The position numbers were made by a program, and so were the translations under genes. Shown here one piece after another: positions 23,770 to 32,389 of a stretch of DNA of 64,000 nt; positions within the stretch are counted from its first letter, which is position 1, and each line of letters starts with the position of its first letter. The notes beneath the pieces were generated by a model. The model saw nothing but the letters and a program-made list of their open reading frames with translations. It did not search any database and was not told where the DNA came from. Source of the stretch: Cetobacterium ceti (lineage in GTDB: Bacteria > Fusobacteriota > Fusobacteriia > Fusobacteriales > Fusobacteriaceae); contig NZ_FUWX01000004.1 of NCBI RefSeq assembly GCF_900167275.1, forward strand, positions 1 through 64,000. The letters are read 5' to 3'.

Positions 23770-24834
23770 ATGCTAAATAAATATATGGCTGCTGTTTATC
23801 TAGAAGATGAACTGCAAATGGGAGAACTCACTAAAATTAGAAATATAGGATCAATTCCTATTGGAGGAAGATACAGAGTTATTGACTTTGCTCTATCTAA
23901 TTTAATAAATAGTGGAGTAAAGAATATAGGAATTTTTAGTAGTGAAGAAGTGGGACCATCTTTAAGAGATCATATAGGAGGTGGAGAGCATTGGGATCTA
24001 GATAGAAAAAAAGATGGTATATTTTTTTTTAATGCTTCTTTTTCAGAGGGGAAAATGGCAGATATAAAAATATTTGAAAGAAATTTAGAGTATTTTTTAA
24101 AGAGTACTCAGGAGCATATAATAGTATTAAATCCAAATGTTATATGTAATATTGATTTAAAAATTCCTTTAGAAGAATATGAAAAGAAAGAAATAGATAT
24201 ATTAGTTCTTACTAAAAAAGATAAATTAGGAGAACTTAAAGAGAAAGAAAATAAATATTTAGATATTTTTATAATGAAAAAAAATCTTTTTTTAAAAATG
24301 TTAATAGAAAGAATACAAAATGGGACATATTTAGGAGTAAGATCAGAAATTTTTAAAAATTTAAAAAAATATAAAGTTGAAACATGGGAATTTGATGGTT
24401 ATGTAAAAAATATAAATTCCATAAAAAATTATTATAAATTTAATATGGATATATTAAATAAGGACATAAGAAAAGAGATATTTTGTGGGGAGAGAAAAAT
24501 TTATACTAAGGTAAAGGATACTCCATCTACAAATTATGGGGAAAACTCCCAAGTTATTAATTCTTTAATAGCAAATGGTTGTAATATTCAAGGAGAAATA
24601 AAAAATTCAATTTTAGGAAGAAGAGTTACAGTAGAAAAAGGTGCAAAAGTAGAAAATGCAATAATTTTCCAGGACTGTATTATAAAAAAAGATGCTAAAT
24701 TAAAAAATATAATTTTAGATAAAAATAATTTAGTAGAAGAAAAAGAAGAAATTATAGGAGTTGAAAACTCTCCTTTAGTAATTGGGAAAAATTTTTATGG
24801 ATATTTGGAAAAGATAAAAAAATTTTTAGATTAG
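23770..24834 (+). CDS. glgD: Glucose-1-phosphate adenylyltransferase regulatory subunit
   Basis: 354 aa paralogue of GlgC. It keeps IGGRYRVIDFALSNLINSGV but has lost the nucleotide loop (LEDELQMGELTKIRN in place of the GGxGxRL loop) and the catalytic SGDH, which reads NPNV. GlgD proteins are non-catalytic and raise the activity of GlgC in a heterotetramer in Firmicutes-type operons. The C-terminal beta-helix is present (SLIANGCNIQGEI, GRRVTVEKGA). Lies 11 nt after glgC and 9 nt before glgA. Confidence 0.93.
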   Translation: MLNKYMAAVYLEDELQMGELTKIRNIGSIPIGGRYRVIDFALSNLINSGVKNIGIFSSEEVGPSLRDHIGGGEHWDLDRKKDGIFFFNASFSEGKMADIKIFERNLEYFLKSTQEHIIVLNPNVICNIDLKIPLEEYEKKEIDILVLTKKDKLGELKEKENKYLDIFIMKKNLFLKMLIERIQNGTYLGVRSEIFKNLKKYKVETWEFDGYVKNINSIKNYYKFNMDILNKDIRKEIFCGERKIYTKVKDTPSTNYGENSQVINSLIANGCNIQGEIKNSILGRRVTVEKGAKVENAIIFQDCIIKKDAKLKNIILDKNNLVEEKEEIIGVENSPLVIGKNFYGYLEKIKKFLD

Positions 24835-24843
24835 GAGGAGAGG

Positions 24844-26223
24844 ATGAAAGTATTATTTGTTTCAGGGGAAGCTAAACCTTTTATAAAAACAGGTGGATTA
24901 GGAGATGTAGCTTTTTATTTACCAAAGACTTTAAAAAAACTAGGTGTTGATATAAGAGTTATATTACCAAAATATGAAAAAATACCTGACAAATATAAAA
25001 GTAAAATGATACATTTAGGAGAAAAGTATATAGATTTATCTTGGAGAAAGGTATATTTAGGAATAGATTTTTTAAAAATAGATGGTGTGGAATATTATTT
25101 TATAGATAACGAATATTATTTTAAAAGAAAAGAAATATATGGAGAATTTGATGACTGTGAAAGATTTGCTTTTTTTTCTAAGGGTGTTTTAGAGGCTCTT
25201 TCACTAATAGATTTTAAACCAGATATTATTCATTGTAATGATTGGCACAGTGGACTAGTTCCCATGTATAATAAGATTTTTAATTATAATTTTAAAACGA
25301 TTTATACAATACATAATTTAAGATTTCAAGGTGTATTTGGTCAGGAAAATATAGAAGATATTCTAGGAGTTTCTAAAGGAGAAGTATTTCATAAAAGAGG
25401 ACTTGAATATAAAGGAGGTCTTTCTTTTATGAAAGGGGGAATAAATTATTCTGACTTTATAACTACAGTGAGTAATTCCTATGTAGAGGAAATAAAAACT
25501 AAAGAGTATGGAGAGGGATTAGATGGAGTTTTTAGAGAGTATTCCTGGAAATTAAAAGGAATATTAAATGGAATTGACAAGAAATATTATATTCCTAATA
25601 GAAGCAAAAATGCTAAAAAATTAGAGCTTCAAAAGAGATTGGGATTAGAAGAGAGTTTAAAGATTCCTATTATATCTATGATTACAAGATTAGATAGGCA
25701 AAAGGGATTGGATATTTTATTGGAAAAAATAGAAGAAATTTTAAAAGAAAATATTCAGTTTGTTCTTCTAGGAACAGGTGAAAAGATATATGAAAATTCT
25801 TTAAAAGAAATAGAAAATAAATATAAGAACAAAATATCAATAAATATTACTTTTGATGAAAATTTTGCAAAGGAAATATACGAAGGAAGTGATTTATTTT
25901 TGATGCCTTCATATTTTGAGCCTTGTGGTCTATCTCAACTTATTGCTATGAATTATGGAACCCTACCTCTTGTTAGAGAAATAGGTGGGTTAAAAGATAC
26001 TGTAGAACCTTATAATGAATATGAAAATATAGGAACTGGTTTTAGTTTTAAAGGTTACACCTCAGAGGAGTTATATAAAGTTATAATGTATGCATTGAGT
26101 ACATATAAAAATAAAAAAAGATGGAATGAAATAGGAAGAAGAGCTAAGAAAAAAGATTACTCATGGAATAGTTCAGGAATTAAATATATTGACTTATATA
26201 AGGAAGTGGTAGAACTCTTCTAA
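24844..26223 (+). CDS. glgA: Glycogen synthase (ADP-glucose)
   Basis: 459 aa, GT5 family GT-B enzyme that extends alpha-1,4-glucan from ADP-glucose. The N-terminal KTGGLGDV loop (~16-23) binds ADP-glucose; FKPDIIHCNDWHSG, TIHNLRFQG, NGID, ITRLDRQKGLD and the PSYFEPCGLSQLIAM donor motif (~355-370) follow. End of the glgBCDA operon: no phosphorylase or debranching enzyme is in the cluster, so degradation must be encoded elsewhere. Confidence 0.96.
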   Translation: MKVLFVSGEAKPFIKTGGLGDVAFYLPKTLKKLGVDIRVILPKYEKIPDKYKSKMIHLGEKYIDLSWRKVYLGIDFLKIDGVEYYFIDNEYYFKRKEIYGEFDDCERFAFFSKGVLEALSLIDFKPDIIHCNDWHSGLVPMYNKIFNYNFKTIYTIHNLRFQGVFGQENIEDILGVSKGEVFHKRGLEYKGGLSFMKGGINYSDFITTVSNSYVEEIKTKEYGEGLDGVFREYSWKLKGILNGIDKKYYIPNRSKNAKKLELQKRLGLEESLKIPIISMITRLDRQKGLDILLEKIEEILKENIQFVLLGTGEKIYENSLKEIENKYKNKISINITFDENFAKEIYEGSDLFLMPSYFEPCGLSQLIAMNYGTLPLVREIGGLKDTVEPYNEYENIGTGFSFKGYTSEELYKVIMYALSTYKNKKRWNEIGRRAKKKDYSWNSSGIKYIDLYKEVVELF

Positions 26224-26224
26224 C

Positions 26225-26253
26225 TTGCAAAAAAGTGAAAAAGAGTGTAGAAT
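26225..26253 (+). promoter_or_regulatory. Promoter of obg
   Basis: TTGCAA (26225-26230), 17-nt spacer, TAGAAT (26248-26253), directly after the glgA stop and ~40 nt upstream of the obg start. No terminator hairpin was seen between glgA and this promoter. Confidence 0.6.
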
Positions 26254-26292
26254 AAAATGATTAATAAATTGAAATTTAAGAGGTGAAACACA

Positions 26293-27579
26293 GTGTTTAT
26301 AGATGAGGTAATTATTACGGTAAAGGCTGGAAATGGTGGAGATGGTGCCGCTACTTTCAGAAGAGAGAAGCACGTACAATTTGGAGGTCCAGATGGTGGA
26401 GATGGAGGAAAAGGTGGAGATGTTGTTTTTATAGCAGACCCAAACATCAATACACTTATCGACTTTAAATATAAGAAATTATTCCAAGCTGAAAATGGTA
26501 CAAATGGTGCTAAGAAAAATATGTTTGGAAAAACAGGAGAAGATTTAATGATAAAAGTTCCTGTAGGGACTCAAGTTAGAGACTTTGAAACAGGAAAATT
26601 ATTATTAGATTTAAATAAAAAAGGAGAACATAGAATTTTTCTTAGAGGAGGAAAAGGAGGATTAGGGAATACAAACTTTAAAAACTCCATAAGAAAAACT
26701 CCAACTTTAGCAACAAAAGGTAAAGAGGGATTAGAATTAAAAGTAAAATTAGAATTAAAATTATTAGGAGATGTGGCCTTAGTTGGATATCCATCTGTAG
26801 GAAAATCTAGTTTTATAAATAAAGTTTCAGCAGCTAAATCAAAAGTGGGAAGTTATCACTTTACTACTCTTGAGCCAAAACTAGGAGTTGTTAGATTAGG
26901 AGAGGGAAGATCATTTGTTATAGCAGATATTCCTGGATTAATTGAAGGTGCTCATGAAGGTGTAGGACTAGGAGATAAATTCCTAAGACATATTGAAAGA
27001 TGTAAAATAATTTATCATATTGTTGATGTGGCTGGAATTGAAGGTAGAGATCCAATTGAAGATTTTGATAAAATTAATAATGAGCTTACAAAATTCAGTA
27101 AAAAATTAGCAGAGAAAAAGCAAATTATTTTAGCTAATAAAATGGATTTACTTTGGGATATGGAAAAATATGAAGAATTCAAAAAACATGTGGAATCTTT
27201 TGGATATGAAGTTTATCCAATATCTGTAATTCTTGGAGATGGAATTCAAGAAGTACTAAATAAAACATGGCATGTTTTAGAAACAACAGAAAGAGAGCCA
27301 TTAGAGCCAGAAGTTGACTTATATAAAGTTCTAAAAGAAATTAGAAAAGATAAAAAGCCATTTGAAATTACAGAGGATGAAGATGGAGTATTTGTCGTTG
27401 ATGGTTCAATTGTTGATGGAGTACTTGCAAAATATATAATAACTCATGATGAGGAATCTGTAATTAACTTCTTACATATGATGAGAACTCTTGGATTAGA
27501 GGATGCATTAGCAGAAGCAGGAGTTGAAGATGGAGATACAGTAAGAATTGCAGATGTAGAATTTGAATTTGTTGAGTAG
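26293..27579 (+). CDS. obg: Obg family GTPase (ribosome assembly)
   Basis: 428 aa, essential GTPase in 50S maturation and stress control. N-terminal glycine-rich Obg fold (1-158; AGNGGDGAATFRREK, GGPDGGDGGKGGD), G domain (159-~330) with GYPSVGKSSF (G1), TTLEPKLG (G2), DIPGLIEGA (G3) and NKMDL (G4), then the C-terminal OCT domain (~350-428). It starts with GTG 8 nt after AAGAGGTG. A terminator-like hairpin follows. Confidence 0.97.
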   Translation: MFIDEVIITVKAGNGGDGAATFRREKHVQFGGPDGGDGGKGGDVVFIADPNINTLIDFKYKKLFQAENGTNGAKKNMFGKTGEDLMIKVPVGTQVRDFETGKLLLDLNKKGEHRIFLRGGKGGLGNTNFKNSIRKTPTLATKGKEGLELKVKLELKLLGDVALVGYPSVGKSSFINKVSAAKSKVGSYHFTTLEPKLGVVRLGEGRSFVIADIPGLIEGAHEGVGLGDKFLRHIERCKIIYHIVDVAGIEGRDPIEDFDKINNELTKFSKKLAEKKQIILANKMDLLWDMEKYEEFKKHVESFGYEVYPISVILGDGIQEVLNKTWHVLETTEREPLEPEVDLYKVLKEIRKDKKPFEITEDEDGVFVVDGSIVDGVLAKYIITHDEESVINFLHMMRTLGLEDALAEAGVEDGDTVRIADVEFEFVE

Positions 27580-27591
27580 TAAGAAACTTTG

Positions 27592-27620
27592 GGCTGAAAT
27601 AAATATTTCAGCCTTTTTTT
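27592..27620 (+). terminator. Terminator of obg
   Basis: ggctgaaat / atttcagcc, 9-bp perfect stem with an AAAT loop, then TTTTTTT. Confidence 0.88.
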
Positions 27621-27633
27621 AATAGGAGGAGTA

Positions 27634-28530
27634 ATGAAAGGTATTGTAATAGCAGGACCTACAGGAGTAGGAAAAACAGATTTATCTATAAAGTTGGCAA
27701 AACTTATAAATGGAGATATTATCTCAGCTGATTCAGCCCAAGTTTATAAGGGGATGGATGTAGGAACAGCTAAGGTAACAAAGGATGAAATGGATGGAGT
27801 TAAACATTATTTAATCGACATTGTAGAACCTATAAAGAAATATTCTGTTGGAGATTTTCAAAGAGAAGTGGATGAAATTTTAAGTAGTTCAAATGGGAAA
27901 AATATTATTTTAGCTGGTGGAACAGGGTTATATATTAACTCTATAACAGAAGGACTTTCTTCATTACCTGTAGGAAATTTAGATTTAAGAGAGAAATTAA
28001 TGGCTAAAAGTTCAGAAGAACTATTTGAAGAACTTAAAAAAGTTGATTTAGAAGCTAGTGAAGAGATACATATGAATAATAAAAGAAGAGTAGAAAGAGC
28101 TCTTGAAGTATTTTATTTAACAGGAGAAAAATTTTCAGTTCTTTCTAAAAGAAATATAAAAAATAATAATTATAAATTTTTAAAAATAGGATTGGAAAGA
28201 GATAGAGCATATTTATATGAGAGAATAAATATGAGAGTAGATATAATGATTAAAAATGGTCTAATAGAAGAAGTGAAAGAGTTATATGATAAATATGGTG
28301 AAAATTTGAGAAAAATTAATATAATTGGTTATAGTGAAATAATTGATTATTTTAAAGGAGAAATTTCTTTAGAAGTAGCAATTGATTTAATAAAAAGAAA
28401 CTCTAGAAGGTATGCAAAAAGACAATTTACTTGGTTTAAAAATGATCCTGAGTATATTTGGTATGACCTAGATAAGATGTCTGAAAAATCAATAATAGAG
28501 GATGTTTTAAGAAGATTTGAGAGCCTTTAA
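27634..28530 (+). CDS. miaA: tRNA dimethylallyltransferase
   Basis: 298 aa. Adds the dimethylallyl group to A37 of tRNAs reading UNN codons. P-loop AGPTGVGKTDLS (~7-18), DSAQVYKGMDVGTAK, HYLIDIVEP and the AGGTGLYI segment are all present, as is the C-terminal RRYAKRQFTWF motif that contacts the tRNA. The length is near the family norm (~300). It follows the obg terminator by ~14 nt, and no clear promoter was seen in the gap, so some read-through is likely. Confidence 0.96.
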   Translation: MKGIVIAGPTGVGKTDLSIKLAKLINGDIISADSAQVYKGMDVGTAKVTKDEMDGVKHYLIDIVEPIKKYSVGDFQREVDEILSSSNGKNIILAGGTGLYINSITEGLSSLPVGNLDLREKLMAKSSEELFEELKKVDLEASEEIHMNNKRRVERALEVFYLTGEKFSVLSKRNIKNNNYKFLKIGLERDRAYLYERINMRVDIMIKNGLIEEVKELYDKYGENLRKINIIGYSEIIDYFKGEISLEVAIDLIKRNSRRYAKRQFTWFKNDPEYIWYDLDKMSEKSIIEDVLRRFESL

Positions 28531-28545
28531 AGACAAATTATTAAC

Positions 28546-28574
28546 TTGATAATTACATATCGATGTGGTATCAT
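28546..28574 (+). promoter_or_regulatory. Promoter of the lipoprotein-rsbW-rsbV genes
   Basis: TTGATA (28546-28551), 17-nt spacer, TATCAT (28569-28574), giving a start ~28 nt upstream of the lipoprotein ATG. Confidence 0.55.
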
Positions 28575-28608
28575 TATACAGAAAAGAAGTAGGGGGTTAG
28601 GCATATTA

Positions 28609-29124
28609 ATGAAGAGAATAATTGTTCTATTTTTGTCTATTTTATTTGTTTCCTGTTCAAGTCTACAGATGAAAAAAGATGAAAATAAAGAAGAAATAAT
28701 ATATAAAACTCTTTATCAAAATTGGCAATTGGATCAACTACGAACAAAAATAGATTTAGATTCTGCAAAATATGGTAAAAATCCAACCATAATTTATTAT
28801 GAAAAAGCTTTATTAGAACGTTTAAATGATAAAAAAGAACTGTTTAATCTTTTAAACAAAATAAAGACAGAATTTAAAAGCAATGAAATAATTACTTTAG
28901 ATAAAGCTTTAGATATGCCTTTGAAAGGAAGATTTATAAAAGAAGAGTTAAAAAATATAGATCTTTCAAAATTGACAATTAATTATACAAAACCTCAGTT
29001 TCAAAGGGATAAAGCATCTAATATAATAGCTTTTAGATATGCAGAGGAGATTATGTATTTCCAAGTGCAATATAAATTAATAAATAATAGCTGGAAAATA
29101 ATTAATTTTCAAGAGAGAAGGTGA
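28609..29124 (+). CDS. Small lipoprotein of unknown function in an RsbW/RsbV-like cluster
   Basis: From ATG 28609 the protein has 171 residues: MKRIIVLFLSILFVSCSS, a signal peptide ending in lipobox F-V-S-C (Cys16). The mature part is charged, with a helical first half (LLNKIKTEFKSNEI) and a C-terminal half that looks beta-rich (ISFRYAEEIMYFQVQYKLI, roughly). I do not recognise the family. An upstream in-frame start at 28546 would add 21 polar residues and lies on the promoter, so it was rejected. It overlaps the next gene by 4 nt (GTGA), so it is coupled to a putative anti-sigma-type kinase; a sensory or anchoring role for that pair is possible. Confidence 0.7.
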   Translation: MKRIIVLFLSILFVSCSSLQMKKDENKEEIIYKTLYQNWQLDQLRTKIDLDSAKYGKNPTIIYYEKALLERLNDKKELFNLLNKIKTEFKSNEIITLDKALDMPLKGRFIKEELKNIDLSKLTINYTKPQFQRDKASNIIAFRYAEEIMYFQVQYKLINNSWKIINFQERR

Positions 29125-29528
29125 TTAAACAATTGATCAAAAATGAAATAAAACTTTATGTACCTTCTTCCTTAAAAAACCTTTCTATAATTAGAGCCCT
29201 AGCAAGAACTTATTTAGAACTACAAAAATTAGAGCAAAAAGATATAGTACAAATTTTATCAATCATAGATGAACTTTCCACAAATGTAGTAGAGCATGGA
29301 TATCAATATCAACCTGGAGATATAATCATCGAATTAGAAAAGCAAAATGATACTATATATTTAATAGTAGAAGATAATGGTGTTGGGTTTGATGAAGAGA
29401 AAGAGAGTAAAGAAGAGGGTGGAATGGGACTGTTTATAGCAAGAGCTATTGCAGATGATTTCAAAATAGAAAAAAAATTAAATGGTACAAAATTCAAGGT
29501 AGAAAAGAAAGTTAGGGAGGTTAAGTAA
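29121..29528 (+). CDS. RsbW/SpoIIAB-like serine kinase (GHKL ATPase)
   Basis: 135 aa, a stand-alone HATPase_c domain of the RsbW/SpoIIAB type. N-box D50-E-L-S-T-N-V-V-E-H59, G1 box D85-N-G-V-G, G2 box GGMGL (100-104) are all present. Such kinases phosphorylate a STAS-domain antagonist and bind a sigma factor or other target in a partner switch. The STAS partner is the next gene, 1 nt downstream. No sigma factor is next to it, so its target is unknown; in several non-spore-formers these pairs control other outputs. Start is GTG, with AGAGAAGG just upstream. Confidence 0.88.
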   Translation: MIKQLIKNEIKLYVPSSLKNLSIIRALARTYLELQKLEQKDIVQILSIIDELSTNVVEHGYQYQPGDIIIELEKQNDTIYLIVEDNGVGFDEEKESKEEGGMGLFIARAIADDFKIEKKLNGTKFKVEKKVREVK

Positions 29529-29529
29529 C

Positions 29530-29877
29530 ATGACTACAAATTTTGAAATGATTGAAAAAAATATAGGGGATATAAAAGTAATTAAGGTGAATGGAGAACT
29601 AGATGCTTTAGTAGCTCCAAAACTTAAGGATAGAATTAGTAAATTAGTAGAAATGGACGTAACTAAATTTATAATTGACTTTGAAGAATTAGTTCATATT
29701 AACAGTTTAGCAATGGGAATTTTAAGAGGAAAATTAAGAGTTGTTAAGGAAATGGGTGGAGATATAAAATTAATAAATTTAAACGAACATATTAAAACTA
29801 TATTTGAAATGATCGGTTTAGATGAAATATTTGAAATCTACTCTAGCGAAGAGGAGGCAGTTGCAAGCTTCAAATAA
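29530..29877 (+). CDS. STAS-domain anti-sigma-factor antagonist (RsbV/SpoIIAA-like)
   Basis: 115 aa STAS domain. VNGELDALVAPKLKDRI is the strand-helix start, and DFEELVHINSLAMGILRG holds the phospho-acceptor position: Ser59 aligns with Ser58 of SpoIIAA. The usual D-S-(S/T)-G-L-G reads N58-S59-L-A-M-G, so the Ser is kept while the Asp before it is Asn. Partner of the kinase immediately upstream; both likely act in a phosphorylation switch. Ends 25 nt before rny. Confidence 0.9.
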   Translation: MTTNFEMIEKNIGDIKVIKVNGELDALVAPKLKDRISKLVEMDVTKFIIDFEELVHINSLAMGILRGKLRVVKEMGGDIKLINLNEHIKTIFEMIGLDEIFEIYSSEEEAVASFK

Positions 29878-29902
29878 AAAATAAAAAAGGAAAGGGAAGC
29901 GT

Positions 29903-31468
29903 ATGAATAGTGCAATAACAATAGGATTAGTAGTAATCGGACTTTGTATAGTAATCTCTGTATTATTTAAAAAGTCTGTTATAGATAGAAAAATAGCTGA
30001 GCTAAATGATTTAGAAGATGAAAGAGCTAAGGCTAAAATAAAAGCTAAAGAGATTTTAGAAAGAGCTGAAAAAGAAGCTCAAGCTAGGGGAAAAGAAATT
30101 GAATTAAAAGCTAAGGAAGCTGTTTACTATATGAAAGAGGAAGCTGAAAAAGAAATAAAATTAGCTAAAAATGATTTAGTTCAAAAAGAAAGCAGACTAG
30201 CTAGAAAAGAAGAAACTTTAGATAATAAAATAGAAAAATTAGAAGTTAAAGCTCAAGAATTAGAGAAATCAGCTGAAGATTTAGAAGAGAAAAAACAAGA
30301 GATAAGTAAGTTAAGAGAGGCTCAAGAGGCAGAACTTGAAAGAATATCTGGTCTATCTAAAAATGATGCTAAGGAAATGTTAATATCTAAATTAAGAGAT
30401 GATTTAATACATGAAACAGCAGTTGCTATTAGAGAATATGAAGGTAAGTTAGAAGAGGAAAAAGATAGAATATCAAGAAGAATTTTATCTACATCTATTG
30501 GAAAGGCATCTTCAGAATATGTTGTAGATGCAACAGTTTCAGTAGTAAATCTACCAAATGATGAAATGAAGGGAAGAATCATAGGTAGAGAAGGAAGAAA
30601 TATAAGAGCTATAGAAGCTTTAACAGGTGTTGATATAATAATAGATGACACTCCAGAAGCAGTTGTGTTATCTAGTTTTGATGGTGTAAGAAGAGAAGTA
30701 GCAAGAAGAGCTATTGAAAAACTTATAACTGATGGTAGAATACATCCTGGTAAAATAGAAGAGGTTGTAAATAAAGCTAGAAAAGAAATAGATAAGGATA
30801 TTTTAGATGCAGGAGAACAGGCTCTATTAGAGTTAGGAATTCCAGGAATGCATATTGAAATAATAAAAACATTAGGAAAACTAAAATACAGAACAAGTTA
30901 TGGTCAAAATGTATTAACACACTCAATTGAAGTTGCAAAATTATCAGCTAATTTAGCTGCAGAAATTGGAGCAGATACAGAACTTGCAAAAAGAGCAGGA
31001 CTATTACATGATGTAGGTAAGGTTTTAGAGCATGATATAGAAGCTTCTCATGCTTTAATCGGAGGAGAATTCTTAAAGAAATTTGGAGAGAAACAGGAAG
31101 TTATAAATGCTGTAATGGCTCACCATAATGAAGTTGAATTTGAAACTGTAGAAGCTATTTTAGTTCAAGCTGCAGATGCAATATCAGCATCTAGACCAGG
31201 AGCTAGAAGAGAAACTTTATCAGCATATTTAAAAAGATTAGAAAGCTTAGAAGAGATAGCAACATCATTTGATGGAGTTGAATCATCATATGCTATACAA
31301 GCTGGAAGAGAGATTAGAATTATAATTAATCCAGAAGTTATTTCAGATGATGCAGCAACAAAAATGGCAAGAGATGTAGCTAAAAGAATAGAGGATACAA
31401 TGCAGTATCCAGGGCAAATAAAAGTTACAATTATGAGAGAAACTAGAGCAGTAGAATATGCAAAATAG
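29903..31468 (+). CDS. rny: Ribonuclease Y
   Basis: 521 aa membrane-anchored endoribonuclease that starts mRNA decay. N-terminal transmembrane helix (~4-24, TIGLVVIGLCIVISVLF), long coiled coil of Lys/Glu/Ala repeats (~30-180), KH domain (GRIIGREGRNIRAIEALTG, ~214-232), HD domain (~330-430) with AGLLHDVGKVLEHD and the HHNEVEF site. Standard length. Followed by a perfect hairpin and by ymdB, its usual neighbour. Confidence 0.98.
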   Translation: MNSAITIGLVVIGLCIVISVLFKKSVIDRKIAELNDLEDERAKAKIKAKEILERAEKEAQARGKEIELKAKEAVYYMKEEAEKEIKLAKNDLVQKESRLARKEETLDNKIEKLEVKAQELEKSAEDLEEKKQEISKLREAQEAELERISGLSKNDAKEMLISKLRDDLIHETAVAIREYEGKLEEEKDRISRRILSTSIGKASSEYVVDATVSVVNLPNDEMKGRIIGREGRNIRAIEALTGVDIIIDDTPEAVVLSSFDGVRREVARRAIEKLITDGRIHPGKIEEVVNKARKEIDKDILDAGEQALLELGIPGMHIEIIKTLGKLKYRTSYGQNVLTHSIEVAKLSANLAAEIGADTELAKRAGLLHDVGKVLEHDIEASHALIGGEFLKKFGEKQEVINAVMAHHNEVEFETVEAILVQAADAISASRPGARRETLSAYLKRLESLEEIATSFDGVESSYAIQAGREIRIIINPEVISDDAATKMARDVAKRIEDTMQYPGQIKVTIMRETRAVEYAK

Positions 31469-31471
31469 TTT

Positions 31472-31502
31472 AAAACCCCCATATAAAATGGGGGTTTTCT
31501 TT
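31472..31502 (+). terminator. Terminator after rny
   Basis: aaaaccccca / tgggggtttt, 10-bp perfect stem with a 7-nt loop, then CTTTTATTTT. Confidence 0.88.
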
Positions 31503-31584
31503 TATTTTAAGTTTTAATTTTAGGGGAAAAATGTTATAATGTTCAGTGAAATTTTATAAGAATTATAAAAGAAAGAAGGAAGAG

Positions 31585-32376
31585 ATGAAAGTATTAGTAG
31601 TAGGAGATATAGTTGGTAGGCCTGGAAGAAACACTTTAAAGGCTTATTTGGATAAATATAAATCTAAATATGATTTTATAATTGTAAATGGAGAGAATGC
31701 AGCTTCTGGATTTGGAATTACTATAAAATTATGTGATGAATTATTTAGTTGGGGAGTAGACGTAATAACAAGTGGAAATCATATATGGGATAAAAAAGAG
31801 ATATATGAATATCTAGATAGAAATGATAGAGTAGTTAGACCTTATAACTATCCAGCTGGAGTTCCAGGAACAGGATATGTAATAAGAGAGGATAGAAAAG
31901 GAAATAAAATTGGTGTAATCTCTTTACAGGGAAGAGTATTCATGCCACCGATAGATTGTCCTTTTGCTAAGGGAAATGAGATTGTAGAAGAAGTTAGAAA
32001 GCAGTGTAAAACTATAATAATAGATTTTCATGCTGAGGCTACATCTGAAAAAATAGCTCTTGGAAAATATTTAGATGGAAAAGTTTCGTTATTATATGGA
32101 ACACACACTCATATTCAAACTGCAGATAATAAAATTTTATTAGATGGTACAGGATATATAAGTGATGTGGGAATGACAGGTTCTGATAATGGAATAATAG
32201 GGATGACAAAGGAATCGATAATACCAAAGTTTTTAACAGCATTACCTCAAAGATTTGAAATTGCTGAAGGAAATGAAAGAATAAATGGTTTAGAAGTTGA
32301 TATAGATGATGAAACAGGAGAATGTGTAACAATAGAAAGAATAAATATGTCTTTAATAGATTTAGGAATATTTTAA
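31585..32376 (+). CDS. ymdB: YmdB-like metallophosphoesterase (TIGR00282)
   Basis: 263 aa from ATG 31585 (AGAAGGAAGAG just upstream; an in-frame start at 31546 would add 13 residues). Metal-binding motifs: VGDIVGRPGR (GDxxG), NGENAASGFG, SGNHIWD (GNH), IIIDFHAEATSE and GTHTHIQTAD. B. subtilis YmdB hydrolyses 2',3'-cAMP and affects motility/biofilm switching. Sits after rny as in many Firmicutes. A TATAAT -10 is visible at 31535-31540 but the -35 is weak. Confidence 0.93.
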   Translation: MKVLVVGDIVGRPGRNTLKAYLDKYKSKYDFIIVNGENAASGFGITIKLCDELFSWGVDVITSGNHIWDKKEIYEYLDRNDRVVRPYNYPAGVPGTGYVIREDRKGNKIGVISLQGRVFMPPIDCPFAKGNEIVEEVRKQCKTIIIDFHAEATSEKIALGKYLDGKVSLLYGTHTHIQTADNKILLDGTGYISDVGMTGSDNGIIGMTKESIIPKFLTALPQRFEIAEGNERINGLEVDIDDETGECVTIERINMSLIDLGIF

Positions 32377-32389
32377 TTAGGAGTTGAGA

